64,000 bases of DNA from Euwallacea fornicatus (Eukaryota > Arthropoda > Insecta > Coleoptera > Curculionidae): positions 620,001 through 684,000 of the forward strand of contig NW_027096008.1 of NCBI RefSeq assembly GCF_040115645.1, given 5' to 3'. The notes beneath the pieces were generated by a model. That model saw nothing but the letters and a program-made list of their open reading frames with translations. It had not been told where the DNA came from and did not search any database. The first letter of the stretch is position 1. Every line of letters begins with the position of its first letter. The translations under genes and the position numbers were made by a program. Of the stretch, positions 38,172 to 50,843 are shown piece after piece.

Positions 38172-40107
38172 TTTGGCAAATGTGGACCAAATTTGTTAAC
38201 CAAAGTGTCAAATTAATCATCTCGACGAGATCTTTAAAATGACACTACAATTCATGATTGCATCTTGTTGAATTTCCAAGAAAAATAGTACTTTATGTGC
38301 TCAAACACACATATTTTGTGACTTTTCAAACTCTGAAGCTCGATAACTTCGGCAAATGAGGACCAAATTTGTTAAACAAAGTGTCAAATTAATCAGCTCG
38401 ACGAGATTTTGAAGATGTCACAACACATCATGATTGCATCTTGTTGAATTTCCAAGAAAAATAGTACTTTATGTGCTCAAACACACAACTTTTGTGACTT
38501 TTCCAATTTTGAAGCTCGATAACTTTGGCAAATGTGGACCAAATTTGTTAACCAAAGTGTCAAATTAATCAGCTCGACGAGATCTTTAAAATGACACAAC
38601 AATTCATGATTGCATCTTGTTGAATTTCCAAGAAAAATAGTACTTTATGTGCTCAAACACACAACTTTTGTGACTTTTCCAATTTTGAAGCTCGATAACA
38701 TTGGCAAATGTGGACCAAATTTGTTAAACAAAGTGTCAAATTAATCAGCTCGACGAGATCTTTAAAATGACACAACAATTCATGATTGCATCTTGTTGAA
38801 TTTCCAAGAAAAATAGTACTTTATGTGCTCAAACACACAACTTTTGTGACTTTTCCAATTTTGAAGCTCGATAACATTGGCAAATGTGGACCAAATTTGT
38901 TAAACAAAGTGTAAAATTAATCAGCTCGACGAGATCGTTAAAATGACACAACACACCATGATTACATCTTGTTGAACTTCCAAAAAAAATAGTACTTTAT
39001 GTGCTCAAACACACAACTTTTGTGACTTTTCCAATTTTGAAGCTCGATAACTTTGGCAAATGTGGACCAAATTTGTTAAACAAAGTGTCAAATTAATCAG
39101 CTCGACGAGATCGTTAAAATGACACAACACACCATGATTACATCTTGTTGAACTTCCAAGAAAAATAGTACTTTATGTGCTCAAACACACAACTTTTGTG
39201 ACTTTTCCAATTTTGAAGCTCGATAACTTTGGCAAATGTGGACCAAATTTGTTAAACAAAGTGTCAAATGAATCAGCTCGACAAGGTTATGAAGATGTCA
39301 CAACACACCGTGATTGCATCTTGTTGAACTTCCAAGAAAAATAGTACTTTATGTGCTCAAACACACAACTTTTATGACTTTTCCAATTTTGAAGCTCGAT
39401 AACTTCGGCAAATGTGGACCACATTTCTTAAACAAAGTGTCAAATTAATTAGCTCGACAAGATTTTGAATATGTCACAACACATCATGATTGCATCTTGT
39501 TGAATTTCCAAGAAAAATAGTACTTTATGTGCTCAAACACACAACTTTTGTGACTTTTCAAACTTTGAAGCTCGATAACTTCGGCAAATGAGGACCAAAT
39601 TTGTTAAACAGAGTGTAAAATTAATCAGCTCGACGAGATTTTGAATATGTCACAACACATCATGATTGCATCTTGTTGAATTTCCAAGAAAAATAGTACT
39701 TTATGTGCTCAAACACACATATTTTGTGACTTTTCCAATTTTGAAGCTCGATAACATTGGCAAATGTGGACCAAATTTGTTACACAAAGTGTCAAAGTAA
39801 TCAGCTCGACGAGATCTTTAAAATGACACAACACACCATGATTACATCTTGTTGAAGTTCCAAGAAAAATAGTACTTTATGTGCTCAAACACACATATTT
39901 TGTGACTTTTCAAACTCTGAAGCTCGATAACTTCGGCAAATGTGGACCAAATTTCTTAAACAAAGTGTCAAATTAATTAGCTCGACGAGATTTTGAATAT
40001 GTCACAACACATCATGATTGCATCTTGTTGAATTTCCAAGAAAAATAGTACTTTATGTGCTCAAACACACAACTTTTGTGACTTTTCCAATTTTGAAGCT
40101 CGATAAC
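38172..40107 (+). repeat. 11-monomer HOR unit, copy 1 of a tandem pair (1936 bp)
   Basis: This is the clearest complete zone 2 HOR unit. It shows the typical order including the CTTTTATGAC/CACATTTCTTAAAC unit with CTCGACAAGATTTTG. It shares with the next copy a private change, CAAAGTGTAAAATT in the unit just before the CCAAAAAAAATAG segment (about 38908); other HOR copies have CAAAGTGTCAAATT there. By eye I found no difference between the two copies over the repeated 1.9 kb. Confidence 0.88.
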
Positions 40108-42219
40108 TTTGGCAAATGTGGACCAAATTTGTTAACCAAAGTGTCAAATTAATCATCTCGACGAGATCTTTAAAATGACACTACAATTCATGATTGCATC
40201 TTGTTGAATTTCCAAGAAAAATAGTACTTTATGTGCTCAAACACACATATTTTGTGACTTTTCAAACTCTGAAGCTCGATAACTTCGGCAAATGAGGACC
40301 AAATTTGTTAAACAAAGTGTCAAATTAATCAGCTCGACGAGATTTTGAAGATGTCACAACACATCATGATTGCATCTTGTTGAATTTCCAAGAAAAATAG
40401 TACTTTATGTGCTCAAACACACAACTTTTGTGACTTTTCCAATTTTGAAGCTCGATAACTTTGGCAAATGTGGACCAAATTTGTTAACCAAAGTGTCAAA
40501 TTAATCAGCTCGACGAGATCTTTAAAATGACACAACAATTCATGATTGCATCTTGTTGAATTTCCAAGAAAAATAGTACTTTATGTGCTCAAACACACAA
40601 CTTTTGTGACTTTTCCAATTTTGAAGCTCGATAACATTGGCAAATGTGGACCAAATTTGTTAAACAAAGTGTCAAATTAATCAGCTCGACGAGATCTTTA
40701 AAATGACACAACAATTCATGATTGCATCTTGTTGAATTTCCAAGAAAAATAGTACTTTATGTGCTCAAACACACAACTTTTGTGACTTTTCCAATTTTGA
40801 AGCTCGATAACATTGGCAAATGTGGACCAAATTTGTTAAACAAAGTGTAAAATTAATCAGCTCGACGAGATCGTTAAAATGACACAACACACCATGATTA
40901 CATCTTGTTGAACTTCCAAAAAAAATAGTACTTTATGTGCTCAAACACACAACTTTTGTGACTTTTCCAATTTTGAAGCTCGATAACTTTGGCAAATGTG
41001 GACCAAATTTGTTAAACAAAGTGTCAAATTAATCAGCTCGACGAGATCGTTAAAATGACACAACACACCATGATTACATCTTGTTGAACTTCCAAGAAAA
41101 ATAGTACTTTATGTGCTCAAACACACAACTTTTGTGACTTTTCCAATTTTGAAGCTCGATAACTTTGGCAAATGTGGACCAAATTTGTTAAACAAAGTGT
41201 CAAATGAATCAGCTCGACAAGGTTATGAAGATGTCACAACACACCGTGATTGCATCTTGTTGAACTTCCAAGAAAAATAGTACTTTATGTGCTCAAACAC
41301 ACAACTTTTATGACTTTTCCAATTTTGAAGCTCGATAACTTCGGCAAATGTGGACCACATTTCTTAAACAAAGTGTCAAATTAATTAGCTCGACAAGATT
41401 TTGAATATGTCACAACACATCATGATTGCATCTTGTTGAATTTCCAAGAAAAATAGTACTTTATGTGCTCAAACACACAACTTTTGTGACTTTTCAAACT
41501 TTGAAGCTCGATAACTTCGGCAAATGAGGACCAAATTTGTTAAACAGAGTGTAAAATTAATCAGCTCGACGAGATTTTGAATATGTCACAACACATCATG
41601 ATTGCATCTTGTTGAATTTCCAAGAAAAATAGTACTTTATGTGCTCAAACACACATATTTTGTGACTTTTCCAATTTTGAAGCTCGATAACATTGGCAAA
41701 TGTGGACCAAATTTGTTACACAAAGTGTCAAAGTAATCAGCTCGACGAGATCTTTAAAATGACACAACACACCATGATTACATCTTGTTGAAGTTCCAAG
41801 AAAAATAGTACTTTATGTGCTCAAACACACATATTTTGTGACTTTTCAAACTCTGAAGCTCGATAACTTCGGCAAATGTGGACCAAATTTCTTAAACAAA
41901 GTGTCAAATTAATTAGCTCGACGAGATTTTGAATATGTCACAACACATCATGATTGCATCTTGTTGAATTTCCAAGAAAAATAGTACTTTATGTGCTCAA
42001 ACACACATATTTTGTGACTTTTCAAACTTTGAAGCTCGATAACTTCGGCAAATGTGGACCAAATTTCTTAAACAAAGTGTCAAATTAATCAGCTCAACGA
42101 GATTTTGAAGATGTCACAACAAATCATGATTGCATCTTGTTGAATTTCCAAGAAAAATAGTACTTTATGTGCTCAAACACACATATTTTGTGACTTTTCA
42201 AACTTTGAAGCTCGATAAC
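40108..42219 (+). repeat. 12-monomer HOR unit, copy 2 of the tandem pair plus one extra monomer
   Basis: Positions 40108 to about 42006 repeat 38172 to about 40070 at a distance of 1936 bp, including CAAAGTGTAAAATT (about 40844), CCAAAAAAAATAG, CTCGACAAGATTTTG and TTGAAGTTCC. The copies part where copy 1 has CACAACTTTTG and copy 2 has CACATATTTTG (about 40069 and 42005). Copy 2 then has an extra TTCGGC/CTCAACGAG/AAATCATG unit before the next anchor. That longer ending also appears before 46268, 48556, 57884 and 63516. Confidence 0.88.
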
Positions 42220-44331
42220 TTTGGCAAATGTGGACCAAATTTGTTAACCAAAGTGTCAAATTAATCATCTCGACGAGATCTTTAAAATGACACTACAATT
42301 CATGATTGCATCTTGTTGAATTTCCAAGAAAAATAGTACTTTATGTGCTCAAACACACATATTTTGTGACTTTTCAAACTCTGAAGCTCGATAACTTCGG
42401 CAAATGAGGACCAAATTTGTTAAACAAAGTGTCAAATTAATCAGCTCGACGAGATTTTGAAGATGTCACAACACATCATGATTGCATCTTGTTGAATTTC
42501 CAAGAAAAATAGTACTTTATGTGCTCAAACACACAACTTTTGTGACTTTTCCAATTTTGAAGCTCGATAACTTTGGCAAATGTGGACCAAATTTGTTAAC
42601 CAAAGTGTCAAATTAATCAGCTCGACGAGATCTTTAAAATGACACAACAATTCATGATTGCATCTTGTTGAATTTCCAAGAAAAATAGTACTTTATGTGC
42701 TCAAACACACAACTTTTGTGACTTTTCCAATTTTGAAGCTCGATAACATTGGCAAATGTGGACCAAATTTGTTAAACAAAGTGTCAAATTAATCAGCTCG
42801 ACGAGATCTTTAAAATGACACAACAATTCATGATTGCATCTTGTTGAATTTCCAAGAAAAATAGTACTTTATGTGCTCAAACACACAACTTTTGTGACTT
42901 TTCCAATTTTGAAGCTCGATAACATTGGCAAATGTGGACCAAATTTGTTAAACAAAGTGTCAAATTAATCAGCTCGACGAGATCGTTAAAATGACACAAC
43001 ACACCATGATTACATCTTGTTGAACTTCCAAAAAAAATAGTACTTTATGTGCTCAAACACACAACTTTTGTGACTTTTCAAACTTTGAAGCTCGATAGCT
43101 TCGGCAAATGTAGACCAAATTTGTTAAACAAAGTGTCAAATTAATCAGCTCGACGAGATATTTAAAATGACACAACAATTCATGATTGCATCTTGTTGAA
43201 TTTCCAAGAAAAATAGTACTTTATGTGCTCAAACACACAATTTTTGTGACTTTTCCAATTTTGAAGCTCGATAACTTTGGCAAATGTGGACCAAATTTGT
43301 TAAACAAAGTGTCAAATTAATCAGCTCGACAAGGTTATGAAGATGTCACAACACACCATGATTACATCTTGTTGAACTTCCAAGAAAAATAGTACTTTAT
43401 GTGCTCAAACACACATATTTTGTGACTTTTCAAACTCTGAAGCTCGATAACTTTGGCAAATGTGGACCAAATTTGTTAACCAAAGTGTCAAATTAATCAG
43501 CTCGACGAGATTTTGAAGATGTCACAACACATCATGATTGCATCTTGTTGAATTTCCAAGAAAAATAGTACTTTATGTGCTCAAACACACAACTTTTGTG
43601 ACTTTTCCAATTTTGAAGCTCGATAACTTTGGCAAATGTGGACCAAATTTGTTAACCAAAGTGTCAAATTAATCAGCTCGACGAGATCTTTAAAATGACA
43701 CAACAATTCATGATTGCATCTTGTTGAATTTCCAAGAAAAATAGTACTTTATGTGCTCAAACACACAACTTTTGTGACTTTTCCAATTTTGAAGCTCGAT
43801 AACATTGGCAAATGTGGACCAAATTTGTTAAACAAAGTGTCAAATTAATCAGCTCGACGAGATCGTTAAAATGACACAACACACCATGATTACATCTTGT
43901 TGAACTTCCAAGAAAAATAGTACTTTATGTGCTCAAACACACAACTTTTGTGACTTTTCCAATTTTGAAGCTCGATAACTTTGGCAAATGTGGACCAAAT
44001 TTGTTAAACAAAGTGTCAAATTAATCAGCTCGACGAGATCGTTAAAATGACACAACACACCGTGATTACATCTTGTTGAACTTCCAAGAAAAATAGTACT
44101 TTATGTGCTCAAACACACATATTTTGTGACTTTTCAAACTCTGAAGCTCGATAACTTTGGCAAATGTGGACCAAATTTGTTACACAAAGTGTCAAAGTAA
44201 TCACCTCAACGAGATTTTGAAGATGTCACAACACATCATGATTACCTCTTGTTGAACTTCCAAGAAAAATAGTACTTTATGTGCTCAAACACACAACTTT
44301 TGTGACTTTTCCAATTTTGAAGCTCGATAAC
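42220..44331 (+). repeat. 12-monomer HOR unit, variant B
   Basis: It starts like the standard unit. After the CCAAAAAAAATAG unit it switches to a GATAGCTTCGGC unit with the private AAATGTAGACC (about 43102) and GATATTT, then a CACAATTTTTG spacer, CGACAAGG, TTAACC units, GATCGTT units and an AGTAATCACC unit with GATTACCTC before the next anchor. The same alternative route is taken in 48556-50843. Variants A and B therefore alternate: B at 42220, A at 44332 and 46268, B at 48556, A at 50844. Confidence 0.82.
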
Positions 44332-46267
44332 TTTGGCAAATGTGGACCAAATTTGTTAACCAAAGTGTCAAATTAATCATCTCGACGAGATCTTTAAAAT
44401 GACACTACAATTCATGATTGCATCTTGTTGAATTTCCAAGAAAAATAGTACTTTATGTGCTCAAACACACATATTTTGTGACTTTTCAAACTCTGAAGCT
44501 CGATAACTTCGGCAAATGAGGACCAAATTTGTTAAACAAAGTGTCAAATTAATCAGCTCGACGAGATTTTGAAGATGTCACAACACATCATGATTGCATC
44601 TTGTTGAATTTCCAAGAAAAATAGTACTTTATGTGCTCAAACACACAACTTTTGTGACTTTTCCAATTTTGAAGCTCGATAACTTTGGCAAATGTGGACC
44701 AAATTTGTTAACCAAAGTGTCAAATTAATCAGCTCGACGAGATCTTTAAAATGACACAACAATTCATGATTGCATCTTGTTGAATTTCCAAGAAAAATAG
44801 TACTTTATGTGCTCAAACACACAACTTTTGTGACTTTTCCAATTTTGAAGCTCGATAACATTGGCAAATGTGGACCAAATTTGTTAAACAAAGTGTCAAA
44901 TTAATCAGCTCGACGAGATCTTTAAAATGACACAACAATTCATGATTGCATCTTGTTGAATTTCCAAGAAAAATAGTACTTTATGTGCTCAAACACACAA
45001 CTTTTGTGACTTTTCCAATTTTGAAGCTCGATAACATTGGCAAATGTGGACCAAATTTGTTAAACAAAGTGTCAAATTAATCAGCTCGACGAGATCGTTA
45101 AAATGACACAACACACCATGATTACATCTTGTTGAACTTCCAAAAAAAATAGTACTTTATGTGCTCAAACACACAACTTTTGTGACTTTTCCAATTTTGA
45201 AGCTCGATAACTTTGGCAAATGTGGACCAAATTTGTTAAACAAAGTGTCAAATTAATCAGCTCGACGAGATCGTTAAAATGACACAACACACCATGATTA
45301 CATCTTGTTGAACTTCCAAGAAAAATAGTACTTTATGTGCTTAAACACACAACTTTTGTGACTTTTCCAATTTTGAAGCTCGATAACTTTGGCAAATGTG
45401 GACCAAATTTGTTAAACAAAGTGTCAAATGAATCAGCTCGACAAGGTTATGAAGATGTCACAACACACCGTGATTGCATCTTGTTGAACTTCCAAGAAAA
45501 ATAGTACTTTATGTGCTCAAACACACAACTTTTGTGACTTTTCAAACTTTGAAGCTCGATAACTTCGGCAAATGAGGACCAAATTTGTTAAACAGAGTGT
45601 AAAATTAATCAGCTCGACGAGATTTTGAATATGTCACAACACATCATGATTGCATCTTGTTGAATTTCCAAGAAAAATAGTACTTTATGTGCTCAAACAC
45701 ACATATTTTGTGACTTTTCCAATTTTGAAGCTCGATAACATTGGCAAATGTGGACCAAATTTGTTACACAAAGTGTCAAAGTAATCAGCTCGACGAGATC
45801 TTTAAAATGACACAACACACCATGATTACATCTTGTTGAAGTTCCAAGAAAAATAGTACTTTATGTGCTCAAACACACATATTTTGTGACTTTTCAAACT
45901 CTGAAGCTCGATAACTTCGGCAAATGTGGACCAAATTTCTTAAACAAAGTGTCAAATTAATTAGCTCGACGAGATTTTGAATATGTCACAACACATCATG
46001 ATTGCATCTTGTTGAATTTCCAAGAAAAATAGTACTTTATGTGCTCAAACACACATATTTTGTGACTTTTCAAACTTTGAAGCTCGATAACTTCGGCAAA
46101 TGTGGACCAAATTTCTTAAACAAAGTGTCAAATTAATCAGCTCAACGAGATTTTGAAGATGTCACAACAAATCATGATTGCATCTTGTTGAATTTCCAAG
46201 AAAAATAGTACTTTATGTGCTCAAACACACATATTTTGTGACTTTTCAAACTTTGAAGCTCGATAAC
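44332..46267 (+). repeat. 11-monomer HOR unit, variant A without the CTTTTATGAC monomer
   Basis: The order matches 40108-42219, but the CTTTTATGAC/CACATTTC/CTCGACAAG unit is absent, so CACACCGTGATTGC leads straight to CAGAGTGTAAAATT. GCTTAAACACAC near 45339 is private. The TTGAAGTTCC unit lies at about 45835, 23 monomers after the one near 41787. Confidence 0.84.
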
Positions 46268-48555
46268 TTTGGCAAATGTGGACCAAATTTGTTAACCAAA
46301 GTGTCAAATTAATCATCTCGACGAGATCTTTAAAATGACACTACAATTCATGATTGCATCTTGTTGAATTTCCAAGAAAAATAGTACTTTATGTGCTCAA
46401 ACACACATATTTTGTGACTTTTCAAACTCTGAAGCTCGATAACTTCGGCAAATGAGGACCAAATTTGTTAAACAAAGTGTCAAATTAATCAGCTCGACGA
46501 GATTTTGAAGATGTCACAACACATCATGATTACCTCTTGTTGAACTTCCAAGAAAAATAGTACTTTATGTGCTCAAACACACAACTTTTGTGACTTTTCC
46601 AATTTTGAAGCTCGATAACTTTGGCAAATGTGGACCAAATTTGTTAACCAAAGTGTCAAATTAATCAGCTCGACGAGATCTTTAAAATGACACAACAATT
46701 CATGATTGCATCTTGTTGAATTTCCAAGAAAAATAGTACTTTATGTGCTCAAACACACATATTTTGTGACTTTTCAAACTCTGAAGCTCGATAACTTCGG
46801 CAAATGAGGACCAAATTTGTTAAACAAAGTGTCAAATTAATCAGCTCGACGAGATTTTGAAGATGTCACAACACATCATGATTGCATCTTGTTGAATTTC
46901 CAAGAAAAATAGTACTTTATGTGCTCAAACACACAACTTTTGTGACTTTTCCAATTTTGAAGCTCGATAACTTTGGCAAATGTGGACCAAATTTGTTAAC
47001 CAAAGTGTCAAATTAATCAGCTCGACGAGATCTTTAAAATGACACAACAATTCATGATTGCATCTTGTTGAATTTCCAAGAAAAATAGTACTTTATGTGC
47101 TCAAACACACAACTTTTGTGACTTTTCCAATTTTGAAGCTCGATAACATTGGCAAATGTGGACCAAATTTGTTAAACAAAGTGTCAAATTAATCAGCTCG
47201 ACGAGATCTTTAAAATGACACAACAATTCATGATTGCATCTTGTTGAATTTCCAAGAAAAATAGTACTTTATGTGCTCAAACACACAACTTTTGTGACTT
47301 TTCCAATTTTGAAGCTCGATAACATTGGCAAATGTGGACCAAATTTGTTAAACAAAGTGTCAAATTAATCAGCTCGACGAGATCGTTAAAATGACACAAC
47401 ACACCATGATTACATCTTGTTGAACTTCCAAAAAAAATAGTACTTTATGTGCTCAAACACACAACTTTTGTGACTTTTCCAATTTTGAAGCTCGATAACT
47501 TTGGCAAATGTGGACCAAATTTGTTAAACAAAGTGTCAAATTAATCAGCTCGACGAGATCGTTAAAATGACACAACACACCATGATTACATCTTGTTGAA
47601 CTTCCAAGAAAAATAGTACTTTATGTGCTCAAACACACAACTTTTGTGACTTTTCCAATTTTGAAGCTCGATAACTTTGGCAAATGTGGACCAAATTTGT
47701 TAAACAAAGTGTCAAATGAATCAGCTCGACAAGGTTATGAAGATGTCACAACACACCGTGATTGCATCTTGTTGAACTTCCAAGAAAAATAGTACTTTAT
47801 GTGCTCAAACACACAACTTTTGTGACTTTTCAAACTTTGAAGCTCGATAACTTCGGCAAATGAGGACCAAATTTGTTAAACAGAGTGTAAAATTAATCAG
47901 CTCGACGAGATTTTGAATATGTCACAACACATCATGATTGCATCTTGTTGAATTTCCAAGAAAAATAGTACTTTATGTGCTCAAACACACATATTTTGTG
48001 ACTTTTCCAATTTTGAAGCTCGATAACATTGGCAAATGTGGACCAAATTTGTTACACAAAGTGTCAAAGTAATCAGCTCGACGAGATCTTTAAAATGACA
48101 CAACACACCATGATTACATCTTGTTGAAGTTCCAAGAAAAATAGTACTTTATGTGCTCAAACACACATATTTTGTGACTTTTCAAACTCTGAAGCTCGAT
48201 AACTTCGGCAAATGTGGACCAAATTTCTTAAACAAAGTGTCAAATTAATTAGCTCGACGAGATTTTGAATATGTCACAACACATCATGATTGCATCTTGT
48301 TGAATTTCCAAGAAAAATAGTACTTTATGTGCTCAAACACACATATTTTGTGACTTTTCAAACTTTGAAGCTCGATAACTTCGGCAAATGTGGACCAAAT
48401 TTCTTAAACAAAGTGTCAAATTAATCAGCTCAACGAGATTTTGAAGATGTCACAACAAATCATGATTGCATCTTGTTGAATTTCCAAGAAAAATAGTACT
48501 TTATGTGCTCAAACACACATATTTTGTGACTTTTCAAACTTTGAAGCTCGATAAC
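46268..48555 (+). repeat. 13-monomer HOR unit, variant A with a repeated two-monomer step
   Basis: Here the AAATGAGGACC and GATCTTT pair occurs twice in succession (46444-46795 and 46796-47147). The first pair carries GATTACCTC and CAAACTCT. The rest matches 44332-46267. The extra 352 bp keep the 176-bp register, as expected of unequal exchange between similar monomers. Confidence 0.83.
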
Positions 48556-50843
48556 TTTGGCAAATGTGGACCAAATTTGTTAACCAAAGTGTCAAATTAA
48601 TCATCTCGACGAGATCTTTAAAATGACACTACAATTCATGATTGCATCTTGTTGAATTTCCAAGAAAAATAGTACTTTATGTGCTCAAACACACATATTT
48701 TGTGACTTTTCAAACTCTGAAGCTCGATAACTTCGGCAAATGAGGACCAAATTTGTTAAACAAAGTGTCAAATTAATCAGCTCGACGAGATTTTGAAGAT
48801 GTCACAACACATCATGATTGCATCTTGTTGAATTTCCAAGAAAAATAGTACTTTATGTGCTCAAACACACAACTTTTGTGACTTTTCCAATTTTGAAGCT
48901 CGATAACTTTGGCAAATGTGGACCAAATTTGTTAACCAAAGTGTCAAATTAATCAGCTCGACGAGATCTTTAAAATGACACAACAATTCATGATTGCATC
49001 TTGTTGAATTTCCAAGAAAAATAGTACTTTATGTGCTCAAACACACAACTGTTGTGACTTTTCCAATTTTGAAGCTCGATAACATTGGCAAATGTGGACC
49101 AAATTTGTTAAACAAAGTGTCAAATTAATCAGCTCGACGAGATCGTTAAAATGACACAACAATTCATGATTGCATCTTGTTGAATTTCCAAGAAAAATAG
49201 TACTTTATGTGCTCAAACACACAACTTTTGTGACTTTTCAAACTTTGAAGCTCGATAGCTTCGGCAAATGAAGACCAAATTTGTTAAACAAAGTGTCAAA
49301 TTAATCAGCTCGACGAGATATTTAAAATGACACAACAATTCATGATTGCATCTTGTTGAATTTCCAAGAAAAATAGTACTTTATGTGCTCAAACACACAA
49401 CTTTTGTGACTTTTCAAACTTTGAAGCTCGATAGCTTCGGCAAATGAAGACCAAATTTGTTAAACAAAGTGTCAAATTAATCAGCTCGACGAGATATTTA
49501 AAATGACACAACAATTCATGATTGCATCTTGTTGAATTTCCAAGAAAAATAGTACTTTATGTGCTCAAACACACAATTTTTGTGACTTTTCCAATTTTGA
49601 AGCTCGATAACTTTGGCAAATGTGGACCAAATTTGTTAAACAAAGTGTCAAATTAATCAGCTCGACAAGGTTATGAAGATGTCACAACACACCATGATTA
49701 CATCTTGTTGAACTTCCAAGAAAAATAGTACTTTATGTGCTCAAACACACATATTTTGTGACTTTTCAAACTTTGAAGCTCGATAGCTTCGGCAAATGAA
49801 GACCAAATTTGTTAAACAAAGTGTCAAATTAATCAGCTCGACGAGATATTTAAAATGACACAACAATTCATGATTGCATCTTGTTGAATTTCCAAGAAAA
49901 ATAGTACTTTATGTGCTCAAACTCACAATTTTTGTGACTTTTCCAATTTTGAAGCTCGATAACTTTGGCAAATGTGGACCAAATTTGTTAAACAAAGTGT
50001 CAAATTAATCAGCTCGACAAGGTTATGAAGATGTCACAACACACCATGATTACATCTTGTTGAACTTCCAAGAAAAATAGTACTTTATGTGCTCAAACAC
50101 ACATATTTTGTGACTTTTCAAACTCTGAAGCTCGATAACTTTGGCAAATGTGGACCAAATTTGTTAACCAAAGTGTCAAATTAATCAGCTCGACGAGATC
50201 TTTAAAATGACACAACAATTCATGATTGCATCTTGTTGAATTTCCAAGAAAAATAGTACTTTATGTGCTCAAACACACAACTTTTGTGACTTTTCCAATT
50301 TTGAAGCTCGATAACATTGGCAAATGTGGACCAAATTTGTTAAACAAAGTGTCAAATTAATCAGCTCGACGAGATCGTTAAAATGACACAACACACCATG
50401 ATTACATCTTGTTGAACTTCCAAGAAAAATAGTACTTTATGTGCTCAAACACACAACTTTTGTGACTTTTCCAATTTTGAAGCTCGATAACTTTGGCAAA
50501 TGTGGACCAAATTTGTTAAACAAAGTGTCAAATTAATCAGCTCGACGAGATCGTTAAAATGACACAACACACCGTGATTACATCTTGTTGAACTTCCAAG
50601 AAAAATAGTACTTTATGTGCTCAAACACACATATTTTGTGACTTTTCAAACTCTGAAGCTCGATAACTTTGGCAAATGTGGACCAAATTTGTTACACAAA
50701 GTGTCAAAGTAATCACCTCAACGAGATTTTGAAGATGTCACAACACATCATGATTACCTCTTGTTGAACTTCCAAGAAAAATAGTACTTTATGTGCTCAA
50801 ACACACAACTTTTGTGACTTTTCCAATTTTGAAGCTCGATAAC
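48556..50843 (+). repeat. 13-monomer HOR unit, variant B with repeated GATAGC/GATATTT monomers
   Basis: Variant B as in 42220-44331, but the GATAGCTTCGGC/GATATTT unit appears three times (about 49260, 49436 and 49788) and the following CGACAAGG unit twice. A private ACAACTGTTGTGAC near 49047 replaces ACAACTTTTGTGAC, and CAAACTCACAATT near 49919 replaces CAAACACACAATT. The result is a locally expanded HOR. Confidence 0.83.
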
